From Streptomyces sp. ICBB 8177 (GTDB lineage: Bacteria > Actinomycetota > Actinomycetes > Streptomycetales > Streptomycetaceae): a stretch of DNA of 35,299 nt. This document shows, one piece after another, positions 1-8,141 of the stretch. The stretch lies in assembly GCF_003144095.1 (NCBI RefSeq), contig NZ_NSKH01000004.1, positions 490,370 through 525,668 on the forward strand, written 5' to 3'. The notes below the pieces were generated by a model, which saw only the letters and a list, made by a program, of their open reading frames with translations, had not been told where the DNA came from and made no database searches. A program made the translations under genes and the position numbers. The number at the start of each line of letters is the position of its first letter. Position 1 is the first letter of the stretch.

Positions 1-98
1 GTGCCCTCCAGTGCGGCTTGAGTCGACGCCGCGTCGTAACACTCGTCCGCGGTGTCCTGCGAGGTAAGAGCGACCGTTGAGACGAGCTGCGCCACCAT
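1..98 (-). CDS. Unknown protein, N-terminal part only (runs off the left edge)
   Basis: An open frame on the minus strand starts at ATG 98-96 and stays open to the window edge, giving about 32 residues (begins MVAQLVSTVALTSQ). A strong ribosome site, GGGAGG, lies a few bases upstream (complement of about 103-109). The peptide is too short to recognise. It lies downstream of, and in the same direction as, the STAS gene at 356-688. A GGGTAT hexamer (complement of 144-149) about 45 bases upstream could be part of a sigma-B-like promoter, but its -35 match is poor. Confidence 0.6.
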   Translation of the reverse strand, partial: MVAQLVSTVALTSQDTADECYDAASTQAALEG

Positions 99-355
99 TT
101 TTCCCTCCCTGACCAGCCGATACGCCGTGATCTGGTGCAGCGGATACCCTCAAGAATCCGGATCATTTCGTGACGTGCGTCACACAGGGGGATCCAGGCG
201 GCACGGATCCCGCGACCGCAGCCGGCCCCCCGGGGGTTCGCGAGGTTTCGCGCTGACCGAACACCTCACCCAGTGGCTCGCCGCCACGATGACGCGGGAT
301 TCGCGCAGGAGGCTCTCACCGCCCTTGTCGTATGGCAGGTCGTCTTCGCATTCGT

Positions 356-688
356 TCAGGCAGGCGGTGCTTGCTGGGGCCGAATGGTGAAGACGCGGTC
401 GAGGCCGACGAGGGTCAGCAGGCGCAAGGTGTTGGGAGGTACCGAGGCCAGGACGATGTCGGCGCCCAGGGATTGCGCAAGCTGTCGGGCACCGAGGAGG
501 GCGGCGATGCCGCTGGAGTCGCAGAACTCGACGCCGGACAGGTCGAGGATCAGGGATTGGCCAGGGGCCAGGCTGAGGTTGGCGGTCTGGTCGCGCAGCG
601 CGGTCGCGTGATCGTAGTCGAGTTCGCCGGCGAGGTGGAGCACGGGACCGGTCTCGGTGTGGTCAGTGGTGATCTTCAGCGGGCTCAT
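356..688 (-). CDS. STAS-domain anti-sigma factor antagonist (RsbV/SpoIIAA type)
   Basis: This single STAS domain of 110 residues has the usual length for RsbV or SpoIIAA. The phosphorylation loop is clear: LDLSGVEFCDSSG, with the DSSG motif at residues 57-60, where the family's phospho-serine sits. Proteins of this family release a sigma factor by binding its anti-sigma kinase when unphosphorylated; a cognate PP2C phosphatase reactivates them. The start at 688 lies 10 bases after the stop of the PAS-PP2C gene and has no good ribosome site of its own, so it is probably translated by coupling. That layout makes it the natural substrate of the phosphatase (inference). Confidence 0.9.
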   Translation of the reverse strand: MSPLKITTDHTETGPVLHLAGELDYDHATALRDQTANLSLAPGQSLILDLSGVEFCDSSGIAALLGARQLAQSLGADIVLASVPPNTLRLLTLVGLDRVFTIRPQQAPPA

Positions 689-698
689 CGTGGTGGAT

Positions 699-2009
699 TC
701 ATGGCCGAGAGCGGCGTGGTGCGGAGGTGGTGTTCGGGCCCAGTGTGAACAGGGCGGTGTCGTCGTTCAGGCCGGTACCGAAGCCCTCCAGCAGCCGGGT
801 CAACGCGGTGATGAGCTGGTGCGGCGCGGCGGGGGCGTGGTGGGTGGCGAAAGCGCGCAGGGCGTCGTCGCCGTAGAGGGCACCGCTGGGCCCGGTGCGG
901 GCTTCGGTCAGGCCGTCGGTGTACAGCAGCATGGTCTCGCCCGGGGCCAGGGTGGTCTCGGCGGTGACGAAGGGGGCATCGGGTAGGGCGCCGACGAGGA
1001 GTCCGCCAGGGGTGGGCAGGTACTCGGCGTGGCCGTCCGCGCGCAGGATCAGGGCCGGAGGGTGGCCGCCGGAGGCAAGACGCACGCCGGCAGGTTCCCC
1101 GTCGCCACCGGGGGTGAGGATGCCGAAGACGACAGTGCAGTAGCGCGGGTCGCCGCCGGCGGCGTACCGCTGGTGGAGCACGGCGTTGAGCGTACGGAGA
1201 GCCGCGGCGGGTTCGGGGTCGTGCAGCGCCGCGGCGCGCAACGTGTAGCGGGTCAGCGAGGTGAGCGCGGCCGCCTGCGGCCCCTTGCCGGACACGTCAC
1301 CGAGGAAGAACGCCCAGCGTTCGGCGTCGATGGGAAACAGGTCGTAGAAGTCACCGCCCAGACGCACGACTGAAGCGGTGTGGTAGTAGACGGCGGCTTC
1401 CACCCCGGGCACGTCGGGGAGGGTCGTGGGGACCAGGGACTGCTGGAGGATGGCGAGGGCGTCGGCGAGACGTTTCCTGTCGGCCTCCGCTTCCCGCCGG
1501 GCCGCTTCCGCCTCTGCGCGCGCCTGCTCGGCCTCCTGACGGCGATGCAGCAGTTCCTGCTCGTAGGCGCGGCGGTCGGAGGCGTCGAAGACCGTGGTGC
1601 GAATGAGCTGCGGTTCGCCCTCACTGCCGCACTTGACGGCTGACGAGACCAGCACGGGAAGCTTGCCACCCGATTTGGTCCTCATCTCCAAGGCGATTCC
1701 GCGCAGTTCGCCTTGCATACGCAGCAGCGGGGCGAAGTGCGTTTCGTGGTAGAGCTTGCCCCCGACCGTCAGAAGGTCGGCAAAGCGGAGCCGGCCCACC
1801 ACCGCTTCGCGGTCCCGGCCGAGCCAGTCCAGCAGCGTGTTGTTGATCTTGGCGATCGTGCCGTCCATCAGCGTGGACAGATAGCCACAAGGTGCCGACT
1901 CGTACAGTTCCTCCGCACTGTCTTCCAGCAGTGCGGTGAACTCCGCGTCCGCACTGGCCGCGCCGCCGTTCTCCGAGGGGGGATCCGACTCCTGGCCGGT
2001 GCGGCACAT
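699..2009 (-). CDS. PAS-coiled-coil-PP2C (SpoIIE) phosphatase, RsbP-like
   Basis: The protein has 436 residues in three parts: a PAS domain at about 30-145, an Ala/Glu/Arg-rich coiled coil at about 148-190, and a SpoIIE-type PP2C domain at about 200-425. Metal motifs are intact: GGDFYD at 218-223, DVSGKG at 238-243, a TDGLTEA motif and a final NDDTAL. This is the domain order of Bacillus RsbP, which dephosphorylates RsbV under energy stress. The start at 2009 is chosen because its ATG overlaps the stop of the upstream RsbQ-like gene (TGATG); the frame is open further upstream but that part lies inside the rsbQ-like gene. The partner hydrolase is upstream and the likely STAS substrate downstream. 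Confidence 0.92.
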   Translation of the reverse strand: MCRTGQESDPPSENGGAASADAEFTALLEDSAEELYESAPCGYLSTLMDGTIAKINNTLLDWLGRDREAVVGRLRFADLLTVGGKLYHETHFAPLLRMQGELRGIALEMRTKSGGKLPVLVSSAVKCGSEGEPQLIRTTVFDASDRRAYEQELLHRRQEAEQARAEAEAARREAEADRKRLADALAILQQSLVPTTLPDVPGVEAAVYYHTASVVRLGGDFYDLFPIDAERWAFFLGDVSGKGPQAAALTSLTRYTLRAAALHDPEPAAALRTLNAVLHQRYAAGGDPRYCTVVFGILTPGGDGEPAGVRLASGGHPPALILRADGHAEYLPTPGGLLVGALPDAPFVTAETTLAPGETMLLYTDGLTEARTGPSGALYGDDALRAFATHHAPAAPHQLITALTRLLEGFGTGLNDDTALFTLGPNTTSAPRRSRP

Positions 2010-2815
2010 CACCGGTGGGCCGCCCCCAGGAAGTCCAGGACAGCTTGCGCGGTGGCCTCCGGCGCGCTCAGCTGCGGGCAGTGCCCGGTGGCGTCCAGGG
2101 TGACCAGTTGGGAGGAGGGAATGGCCGCGTGCACGTAGGCGCCGACCTCCCGCGGCGCGATCACGTCCTGGGAGCACTCCAGCACCAGCGTCGGCACCTT
2201 CACACTCTTGAGGTCCTGACGGCTGTCGGACAAGAAGGTGGTGCGCGCGAAGACCCGGGCGATGTCCGGGTCGGTCGCGCAGAAGCTGTTGGTCAGCTCC
2301 TGACCGAGTTCGGGCCGGTCGGGGTTGCCCATGATCACCGGTGCCATGGCGGACGACCAGCCCAGGTAGTTCGACTCCAGGGAGACGAGCAGCTCATCGA
2401 TGTCCTCGGAGGAGAAGCCGCCGCGGTAGCCCTCGTCGTCGATGTAGCACGGGGAGGGGGCGACCATCACCAGCGCCCCGATCCGCTCCGGGGCGGCCTG
2501 TGCCGCCAGCACCCCCACCATGGCGCTGACCGAGTGCCCGACGAAAGCCGCTTCTCGCAGGTCCAGTTCCTCGCAGACCTCGACCACGTCCTGGGCGTAA
2601 CCGGCCAGCGAGGAGTACCGGGAGGCGTTCCAGGCCGAAAGATCCGACTGACCGGAGCCGACGTAGTCGAACAGCACCACCCGGTAGCGCTCCGCCAGGG
2701 CGGGCACGACCAGGCGCCACATGTTCTGGTCGCAACCGAAGCCGTGCGCCAGCACGACCACCGGCCCGTCAGCCTGGCCGGTCACGGTCACGTTGTTCCT
2801 GCGGGCAACATCCAT
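2009..2815 (-). CDS. rsbQ: RsbQ-like alpha/beta hydrolase
   Basis: The 268-residue alpha/beta hydrolase closely follows Bacillus RsbQ along its length, including GFGCDQNMW, DYVGSGQSDL and SPCYIDDEGY. The catalytic triad is visible as Ser95 in GHSVS, Asp217 and His245, numbers almost the same as in RsbQ. The family also contains the plant D14/KAI2 receptors. RsbQ is needed for RsbP to activate sigma B, probably by supplying or sensing a small hydrophobic molecule. The start at 2815 follows GAGG at 5-bp spacing and matches the family N-terminus; longer forms in the same frame are Arg-rich and unlikely. The stop overlaps the RsbP-like start by one base. Confidence 0.92.
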   Translation of the reverse strand: MDVARRNNVTVTGQADGPVVVLAHGFGCDQNMWRLVVPALAERYRVVLFDYVGSGQSDLSAWNASRYSSLAGYAQDVVEVCEELDLREAAFVGHSVSAMVGVLAAQAAPERIGALVMVAPSPCYIDDEGYRGGFSSEDIDELLVSLESNYLGWSSAMAPVIMGNPDRPELGQELTNSFCATDPDIARVFARTTFLSDSRQDLKSVKVPTLVLECSQDVIAPREVGAYVHAAIPSSQLVTLDATGHCPQLSAPEATAQAVLDFLGAAHR

Positions 2816-2977
2816 TACCTCATCCTGCCATCCCGGGCCCGGGGCCAACTCGCCGGACCTGCGAAGACCCGGACCCGACCTGTGTAGATCCAGTGCAGGA
2901 ACGGACTCTGAGCCGCGAATTCGTAGGAGTTCACGACGCCGGCGCAAGCCGGATGCGGCGGGCGCAGCACACTCAGA

Positions 2978-3015
2978 ACGGGGTGGGTCGGCTCCATGGA
3001 GCCGACCCACCCCGT
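2978..3015. terminator. Perfect 38-bp palindrome, likely terminator
   Basis: Positions 2978-2996 pair perfectly with 2997-3015, so there is no loop beyond the turn itself. It lies 33 bases past the stop of the CsbD-like gene and upstream of the RsbQ-like gene. It probably ends csbD transcription and insulates the rsbQ operon. Confidence 0.75.
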
Positions 3016-3047
3016 CCTTCCTCACCGCCCCGCCCAGGCGGGAGTCC

Positions 3048-3221
3048 TCACGGGCGCAGAGTGTCCTTGCCCTTCTCCTTCGCCGCGCGGGCGTCGCCCT
3101 TGGTCTGCTCCGCCTCGCCCTTGGCGCGTGCGCTTTCGTTGCCGACCGCCTTGCCCGCGGTCTTCTTGGCGGCGCCGGCTGCCTGCTCCGCCTTCGCCTT
3201 CGCCTTCTGTTCGGCACTCAT
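3048..3221 (-). CDS. CsbD-like general stress protein
   Basis: The 57-residue, highly charged, Ala/Lys/Glu-rich protein has the CsbD pattern: MSAEQKAKAKAEQAAGAAKK, then a GKAVGNESARAKGEAEQTKG segment. CsbD was named as a sigma-B-controlled gene in Bacillus; its biochemical role is unknown. The ATG at 3221 is preferred over the TTG at 3236 because GAGGAGG lies just upstream of it. It sits head-to-head with the small hydrophobic protein at 3352 and directly behind the rsbQ-rsbP-STAS operon, which fits a stress-controlled gene. No clear sigma-B promoter was found in front of it. Confidence 0.85.
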   Translation of the reverse strand: MSAEQKAKAKAEQAAGAAKKTAGKAVGNESARAKGEAEQTKGDARAAKEKGKDTLRP

Positions 3222-3351
3222 CGCGCGCCTCCTCAAGAGTCAGCGTCTGGTTGCTGGAACGTCTCACCGGACAGGACCTCGTCAAACCCCGAAAACTCGA
3301 TGGAATGATCCCTGTGGGCGAGGGCACCGGCCGTGGTGGAGGTGGATGACA

Positions 3352-3519
3352 ATGGGTCCCTTGCTTTTGGTTCTGCTGCTCGCCCTGATCCTTTTCGGTG
3401 CGGGCTTCGCCCTGAAGGTCCTGTGGTGGGTCGCGGTCGCCGTGCTGGTCATCTGGCTGCTGGGCTTCCTGGTCCGCACCGGTGAGGGCGCCGGCCGAAG
3501 CCGGTGGTATCGATGGTGA
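3352..3519 (+). CDS. Small hydrophobic membrane protein
   Basis: The 55-residue protein is nearly all membrane: one run of about 40 hydrophobic residues (MGPLLLVLLLALILFGAG, then VLWWVAVAVLVIWLLGFLV), enough for two segments, and a short Arg-rich tail. Similar tiny hydrophobic proteins are common in Streptomyces and have no known function. The ATG at 3352 is chosen because GGAGG at 3338-3342 is about 9 bases away; the in-frame ATG at 3346 is too close. It is transcribed divergently from the CsbD-like gene and ends just before a strong terminator. Confidence 0.8.
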   Translation: MGPLLLVLLLALILFGAGFALKVLWWVAVAVLVIWLLGFLVRTGEGAGRSRWYRW

Positions 3520-3532
3520 CCTGACTTCGGGC

Positions 3533-3587
3533 GCACACATGGTCGGGGCGGCAGCCTTTAATGGGGTGCCGCCCCGACCATGTGTGC
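3533..3587 (+). terminator. Strong stem-loop terminator
   Basis: A perfect 21-bp inverted repeat (3533-3553 with 3567-3587) encloses a 13-base loop, 13 bases after the stop of the small hydrophobic protein. There is no T-run, as is usual in high-GC actinomycetes. Confidence 0.9.
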
Positions 3588-3914
3588 TCTGCTCTTTGTG
3601 CCTGCGGCGAATTACAACAGCCAGGCTCGGGGAGGGGAATTCCCGGCGGGACGGGCCGAATCCCGCAGGGACTCGCCTCCGATGCCCGCCCCGCCGCCTG
3701 TCGAGGACTGCCGGGCCCGCTTGACCTCCGGGCTCGCCGACTCGGAGCGCGGCGCACCGGATGTGAATGGCGGTCGGCAGGGTCGAACCGGCTGGACGTC
3801 GCCCGATGCGGGCAAAGGACCCATGCCGCCGAGGCCCATGCCACCGAGGCCGGTGCCAGTTGGCCGAGTCTGTCGGCTCCTACGCTGGCGTCGCTTGCTC
3901 TGCGTTCCGGGCCG
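3588..3914. other. Intergenic stretch, no gene seen
   Basis: About 330 bases between the terminator and the 3' end of the leftward gene at 3915. Open frames here are short, low in family-like sequence and lack ribosome sites. I see no RNA gene or repeat. Confidence 0.5.
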
Positions 3915-4199
3915 CTACTCGGCGAGCCCCCTCTTCAGGGCCTTCGCGACATCCCGGGCGACGCCGAACTCGTTGAACAGCCGGCCGATCAGAATGCCGC
4001 CGCCGTGCACATGGAACGTGGTGTCCGTCTCGTGCTCATCCCGCCGGACCGTGGCGTAGGAAAGCGACGAGAGCTTGACCTTGAACTTGTCCGGTGAGCT
4101 CTCGCGCGGTTCAACGATGAAGCGGTTGTCCAGTTCCCTCTGGAGTACCGCTTCGGCGTTGTCGGAGGTGACTGATCCGGGGACCGTGACGTTGGGCAT
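3915..4199 (-). CDS. Conserved small protein of unknown function
   Basis: This 94-residue soluble protein begins MPNVTVPG and ends with a helix-like stretch (GRLFNEFGVARDVAKALKRG). GGAGGTC lies just upstream of the ATG at 4199. The central HETDTTFHVHGGG motif and the C-terminal helix look like a compact conserved domain; I believe similar proteins occur widely in Streptomyces, but I cannot name a function. There is no signal peptide or membrane segment. A sigma-B-like element, GGCT-N14-GGGTGT on the minus strand (4273-4296), lies about 74 bases upstream; the match is imperfect. Confidence 0.75.
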   Translation of the reverse strand: MPNVTVPGSVTSDNAEAVLQRELDNRFIVEPRESSPDKFKVKLSSLSYATVRRDEHETDTTFHVHGGGILIGRLFNEFGVARDVAKALKRGLAE

Positions 4200-4594
4200 G
4201 ATGACCTCCAGTGCGGGCCCCTTGGCCGCCCGCGCGCCGAATCGTCGGCATCGCCCACCTGGCGGGTGTTCCACACCCGTCCGGGTCGCGTCAGCCGACC
4301 CGACCCTTGCCATGTTTCCACGGGCTCCGGACCTACGCACCTCGTCCGACAGCCCGCGACGTCAGTTGCCGGACGATGCCCGGTCGGTCAGGCCCTCTGC
4401 TGGCAGCGGACGGGTGCGGTGGGTGCGCGGCGAGACATTGTCCTCGTCGGGGTCCGGGGGCGGGCGCCGACCGCGCGGGTCGTGGAGGCGCTCCGGCGGT
4501 TCGATCGGACGACAGGCGAAAACCGTACGTCTTACCCGACCCGGCGACCGAAGTGCTCGCCTCGTACGCCGCCATCCCGAGGCGACATGCCACG
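4200..4594. other. Intergenic stretch with a weak sigma-B-like element
   Basis: About 395 bases lie between the start of the small unknown gene and the 3' end of ku. The only signal noticed is the possible -10/-35 pair at 4273-4296 (minus strand). No supported gene was seen; the open frames lack ribosome sites. Confidence 0.4.
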
Positions 4595-5485
4595 TCAGCC
4601 GGTCTTACGGCGAGCAGCGGCCGCCTTCTTCGAGGGCGCCTTGGCCTTCTTGGCCGTCGCCTTCTTCGCGCTCGTCTTCTTGGCCGTGGTCTTCCTGCCC
4701 GCGGGTTTGCCACGGGTCGCGTCCAGGCTGGCTTGGAGGGCGGTGGCGAGGCCGATGACGTCGCCCCCCGTGGGTTCCTCGTCGCCCTCGTCGTGTGGGA
4801 GCGGTTCGCCTTCGAGCTTCGCGGTCACCGCGGCCTTCAGCGCCTCCTGGTAGCGGTCAGTCTCCTCCTCCAGACGGAAGTCCTGGGAGAGCCGGTCCAT
4901 CAGCGACATCATCATCCGCCGCTCCTGCGCCCGCGGTTCGGCGTCCGGCCCGGGCAGATGGAAGTCAGGGCTGCGCACTTCGTCCGGCCACAACAGTGTT
5001 TGCAGGATGAGTGATTCGTCGTGCACCCGCAGCAGCGCGGCGGCCTCCCGCGTGGCGATCGCCACCTTGGTGACGGCTACCTGCCCGGTTTCCGCGAGGG
5101 TGTCGCGGAACAACTCGTACGGCTTGGCCTGCGCCTCGGTCTGGGGGGTGACCCAGTAGGCGGTGTCGTACTGCAACGGGTCGATCGCGTCGGCCGGGAT
5201 CACGGCCAGCACGTCGATCAGCCGCTTGCTGGGCAATGGAAGGCCTGCCATGTCCTCCTCGGTCAGCACCGCTTGCTGATCACCCTGCTCGTAACCGCGG
5301 GCGATGTCGTCGCGGGAGACCTCCCGACCGCAGACCTCGCAGTAGCGGCGCTGCCGGACCCGTCCGCCGTCCTGGCGGTGGACCTGATGCGCGCGCAGGT
5401 CGTGACTGCCGGTCGCGCGGGTCAGCTCGACACCGATCTGGACCAGCCCGAACCCGATCTGGCCTTTCCACTGCGGGTGTGGCAT
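4595..5485 (-). CDS. ku: Ku DNA end-binding protein (non-homologous end joining)
   Basis: The protein of 296 residues opens with the bacterial Ku signature MPHPQWKGQIGFGLVQIGV, continues with HQVHRQDGGRVRQRRYCEVC, and has the long Ku core to about residue 225. Ku homodimers thread onto broken DNA ends and recruit the LigD ligase. The last 40 or so residues are a Lys/Ala repeat tail (TTAKKTSAKKATAKKAKAPS), the DNA-binding extension seen in actinobacterial Ku. No ligD is adjacent. The start at 5485 follows TAGCGT by six bases, so the message may be leaderless. A decayed copy of this gene's 3' half lies at 20065-20378. Confidence 0.95.
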   Translation of the reverse strand: MPHPQWKGQIGFGLVQIGVELTRATGSHDLRAHQVHRQDGGRVRQRRYCEVCGREVSRDDIARGYEQGDQQAVLTEEDMAGLPLPSKRLIDVLAVIPADAIDPLQYDTAYWVTPQTEAQAKPYELFRDTLAETGQVAVTKVAIATREAAALLRVHDESLILQTLLWPDEVRSPDFHLPGPDAEPRAQERRMMMSLMDRLSQDFRLEEETDRYQEALKAAVTAKLEGEPLPHDEGDEEPTGGDVIGLATALQASLDATRGKPAGRKTTAKKTSAKKATAKKAKAPSKKAAAARRKTG

Positions 5486-6427
5486 ACCGCCACGCTAAGA
5501 CGGGACCGGCATATGCGCAGGTCGAGCGGTCGTGTGACGGGCCGATCGGGTCACCCTGGGGGAGCGCGGTGTCGCACGGGTCGTGAGGCGGCCAGTCGTA
5601 CGTTGCGGACTCCGCCCGAGAAGTGCGCCACGGGTTCCTCGGCAGGCGGGGGTAGACCGGCCGCGCGGGTCAGAACGGTGGGCGCTCTCAGCGAGGCATG
5701 GAATGTGTTCCCGCGACCAGCCGCCCGAGGCCGGTCGCGATGTGGTGGAGAGGGCATGGTCGGTACCGTGCCGTTCAGCACGTCGGGGCGGCGGCGCAGG
5801 TCCTTGCCGTACGACTCGCGGGCCTGGGGTGGGCCCCCGAGTCCCCTCGGTGCAGAGGCGTTCGGCGCCCTGCCGGTGCTGGTCGTCGCAGAGTCATTGG
5901 ATGCCGCTGGGCGCGGCGCGCAGCCGGGTGTGCGAGAGGCCTGTGTAGTCGCACGGGTGGCCCGCGCCGCATCGCCTCCACGCCTCGAACACCGACTCGG
6001 CGGCGTGCCACGTCACCGGCGGCCACTCGCCGTCCTTGTCACGAAAGCCCGCCGCGCTGGGCGCAATCGGTCGTCGCCACCCGGCCTCACAGCACGTCAG
6101 GAGGCAGCGCGCTTCCATGGGCACCCGCCAGTCATCGCCGAAGGTCTGGAGTGCGGCGCGCGTCCGAGCCCGTCGCCGGCTCTCACGGCATTGCGGCTGA
6201 CGGGGTCCGTCAAGCAGCGGGACGAGAGTGTCGCCGTCGAGGGAGGCGCCGCGCCCTTGTTGGCTCTGCACATGGTGGACAGGTGCAGGCCATGGGCGGA
6301 GGCTCCGTGCCGAGGCGGCTCTTGCCGGGCGCAGGCCCCGGCGTTTCCAAGCCGTCCCGCGGGCTGGTCCCGATGCTTCCGGGGACCAGGTGGTGTGGCA
6401 GGTGGCCCCGGATCGTAGGCTGCGGTC
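5486..6427. other. Long stretch with no gene I can support
   Basis: About 940 bases lie between the divergent ku and carbonic anhydrase genes. The best candidate is a minus-strand frame at 5894-6271 (125 codons); its middle reads somewhat protein-like (around DDWRVPMEARCLLTCCEAGW) but I recognise no family and see no ribosome site. It may be a remnant. A TAGGCT hexamer at 6416-6421, just before the carbonic anhydrase ATG, could be a -10 box for a leaderless message. Confidence 0.35.
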
Positions 6428-7069
6428 ATGGATGAGATCCGGAACCCGACACCCCGTGAGGCCTTCGAGTTGCTAGTGGCTGGTAACCAGCGCTTCGTCG
6501 CTGGTGTCCCTGAGCACCCGAACCAGGATGCCGCCCGCCGCACCGAGATCGCACCGGGCCAGCAACCCTTCGCCGTGTTGTTCGGTTGCTCCGACTCCCG
6601 ACTGGCCGCCGAAATCATCTTCGACCGTGGTCTGGGGGACCTGTTCGTGGTGCGCACGGCGGGCCACGTCATGGGAGCGGAGGTGCTGGGCAGCATCGAG
6701 TACGGCGTGGACGTCCTCGGGTGCCCGCTGGTGGTGGTGCTCGGCCACGACTCGTGCGGTGCAGTCGGTGCGGCGTGCGCCGCCCTGGAAGACGGTACGG
6801 TCCCGGCCGGATACATCCGTGACGTCGTCGAGAGGGTGACGCCCAGCGTGCTGGCCGCGCGTGCCGCGGGCCGGGTGGAGCCGCAGGAGATTCTGGCCGA
6901 GCACGTCCGGCACACTGTCGACCTACTCCTGGACCGCTCCCGGGTCCTCGCGGAGAAGGTCGCCGCCGGGGACACCGCAGTCGTGGGCCTGTGTTACCGG
7001 CTGACCGATGGCAGTGCGCAACTCGTCGCCTCCCGCGGCTTCGACACGCAGGCCTCTGCCCTGTCCTGA
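6428..7069 (+). CDS. Beta-class carbonic anhydrase
   Basis: This is a full-length 213-residue beta-carbonic anhydrase, interconverting CO2 and bicarbonate in the cytoplasm. The zinc ligands are visible: Cys54 in CSDSR, with Asp56 and Arg58 as the catalytic dyad, then His107 and Cys110 in the HDSCG motif. The substrate-cleft sequence FVVRTAGHV is also typical. There is no signal peptide. The ATG at 6428 has no clear ribosome site, and a possible -10 box lies only seven bases upstream, so translation may be leaderless. It stands alone between the divergent ku gene and the convergent VOC gene. Confidence 0.95.
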   Translation: MDEIRNPTPREAFELLVAGNQRFVAGVPEHPNQDAARRTEIAPGQQPFAVLFGCSDSRLAAEIIFDRGLGDLFVVRTAGHVMGAEVLGSIEYGVDVLGCPLVVVLGHDSCGAVGAACAALEDGTVPAGYIRDVVERVTPSVLAARAAGRVEPQEILAEHVRHTVDLLLDRSRVLAEKVAAGDTAVVGLCYRLTDGSAQLVASRGFDTQASALS

Positions 7070-7382
7070 CCGCTGCCGCCGCACCGTCCGCCCACTCCTG
7101 GGTATGCGGTGCGGCGGGGTACGGATGCCTCAAAAGGTGGCCGCGCGGCGCAGGTTGCCGACCGACCGTGCGTCGGCTCAGTACCCCAGGACGCGGCCCG
7201 GTTCCCGCTCGTTGATGGAGGAGGCCGTCCCGGCTGAAGGTGGGCGCGCTACGGGGGCGTTCGCCGCCGCGCGGAGGCCCGCCCATGGCGGCGCAATGGC
7301 GGCTACCGCTTGCTCACCCTTGAGGCGGCGGTGCTCGCCGTCCGGAGAAGCGGCCGAGGCCGGGTCGCCGTGCGACGAGCCG
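7070..7382. other. Convergent intergenic stretch, nothing recognised
   Basis: About 310 bases lie between the 3' ends of the carbonic anhydrase and VOC genes. I see no convincing gene and no perfect long hairpin. Confidence 0.4.
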
Positions 7383-7823
7383 TCAGCTGATCTGCTCGGC
7401 CAGGGCCAGAATGATGCCTGAGGGCCCGCGCAGGTAGCAGAGACGGTAGATGTCCTTGTACTGCGCCACCTCGCCGATCAGTTCGGCACCGTGGAGGCGC
7501 AGGCGGGCGATCGTGTCATCGATGTCATCGACGGCGAACATCACCCGGTGCAGGCCCAGCGTGTTCGGCGGTGGGTTGTGTGAGGCGTCGCCGATCGCCG
7601 TGGGGGCGTGGTACTGCGCGAGTTCAAGTTTGCCGTGGCCGTCCGGAGTCCGCATCATCGCGATGTCACTGTGGACTCCGGCGAGTCCGACGGCCTGGTC
7701 CGCGAAGAGGCCCTCGATCTGCGCCCTGCCCTCGACCTCCATGCCCAGTTCGGTGAAGAAGGCGACGGCGGCGTCCAGGTCTTCGACAACGATGCCGACG
7801 TTGTCCATCCGCTGGAGTGTCAT
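7383..7823 (-). CDS. VOC-superfamily protein (glyoxalase/dioxygenase fold)
   Basis: The 146-residue protein has the paired beta-alpha-beta-beta-beta modules of the vicinal oxygen chelate fold: MDNVGIVVEDLDAAVAFFTE at the start and LHRVMFAVDDIDDTIARL in the second half, ending YLRGPSGIILALAEQ. Metal-site candidates include the His of LGLHRVMF and the Glu of LELAQY. Family members include glyoxalases, dioxygenases and antibiotic-binding proteins; the substrate cannot be read here. The start at 7823 has GAGGGAGA upstream. The ATG overlaps the TGA of a possible small upstream frame (ATGA). Confidence 0.88.
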   Translation of the reverse strand: MTLQRMDNVGIVVEDLDAAVAFFTELGMEVEGRAQIEGLFADQAVGLAGVHSDIAMMRTPDGHGKLELAQYHAPTAIGDASHNPPPNTLGLHRVMFAVDDIDDTIARLRLHGAELIGEVAQYKDIYRLCYLRGPSGIILALAEQIS

Positions 7824-8044
7824 GACATTTCTCCCTCTGTGCGGCGTGGCCCTTGAGGTACCGGTATACCGAGGACGGACCGGGCGGCCCATTCTCGACA
7901 CCCGCGGCGTGGGGGGAGTACGGAGATCTCGCCGATGCCGACCAGGTGGATCAGGTCGTCGTCCGTGGGTGATGGTCCTGCCGGGTTCGATGGGACGATC
8001 GCGCGGGGTCTGAACAGGTAGCCGTCCTCCCAGGACTCCGGCAT
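7820..8044 (-). CDS. Possible small protein coupled to the VOC gene
   Basis: This 74-codon frame begins MPESWEDGYLFRPRAIVPSN and ends at a TGA that overlaps the VOC start as ATGA, a common sign of real coupled genes. Against it, there is no clear ribosome site, no recognised family, and the C-terminal part is Arg/Pro-rich like noncoding GC-rich DNA. It could equally be leader sequence. Confidence 0.3.
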   Translation of the reverse strand: MPESWEDGYLFRPRAIVPSNPAGPSPTDDDLIHLVGIGEISVLPPRRGCREWAARSVLGIPVPQGPRRTEGEMS

Positions 8045-8141
8045 CCCGGGTGCCGTGGTGCGCGGGCTCCGGGCCGGTTGGCGGGTCCGCATACGCCGGC
8101 CGCAGTCGTCCGCCAGCTGCGCCCCCGGCCGGGCGCAACAC

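Noticed and set aside
2816-3217. Arg-rich N-terminal extension of the RsbQ-like protein
   Set aside because: It overlaps the CsbD gene and terminator and has no counterpart in the family; the ATG at 2815 has a ribosome site.
4499-4510. GGTTCGATC stretch resembling a tRNA T-arm
   Set aside because: No cloverleaf can be built around it; the acceptor and anticodon stems are missing.
5894-6271. Possible minus-strand gene in the long ku-carbonic anhydrase gap
   Set aside because: Part of it reads protein-like but I see no ribosome site and no family; kept only as a note in the gap entry.
6097-6975. Minus-strand frame opposite the carbonic anhydrase
   Set aside because: Ser/Arg/Thr-rich shadow; the plus strand has clear zinc motifs.
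7100-7122. GGGTAT and GGGTAC hexamers after the carbonic anhydrase gene
   Set aside because: The spacing to a GNNT element is 13, not 14-16, and no plus-strand gene follows.
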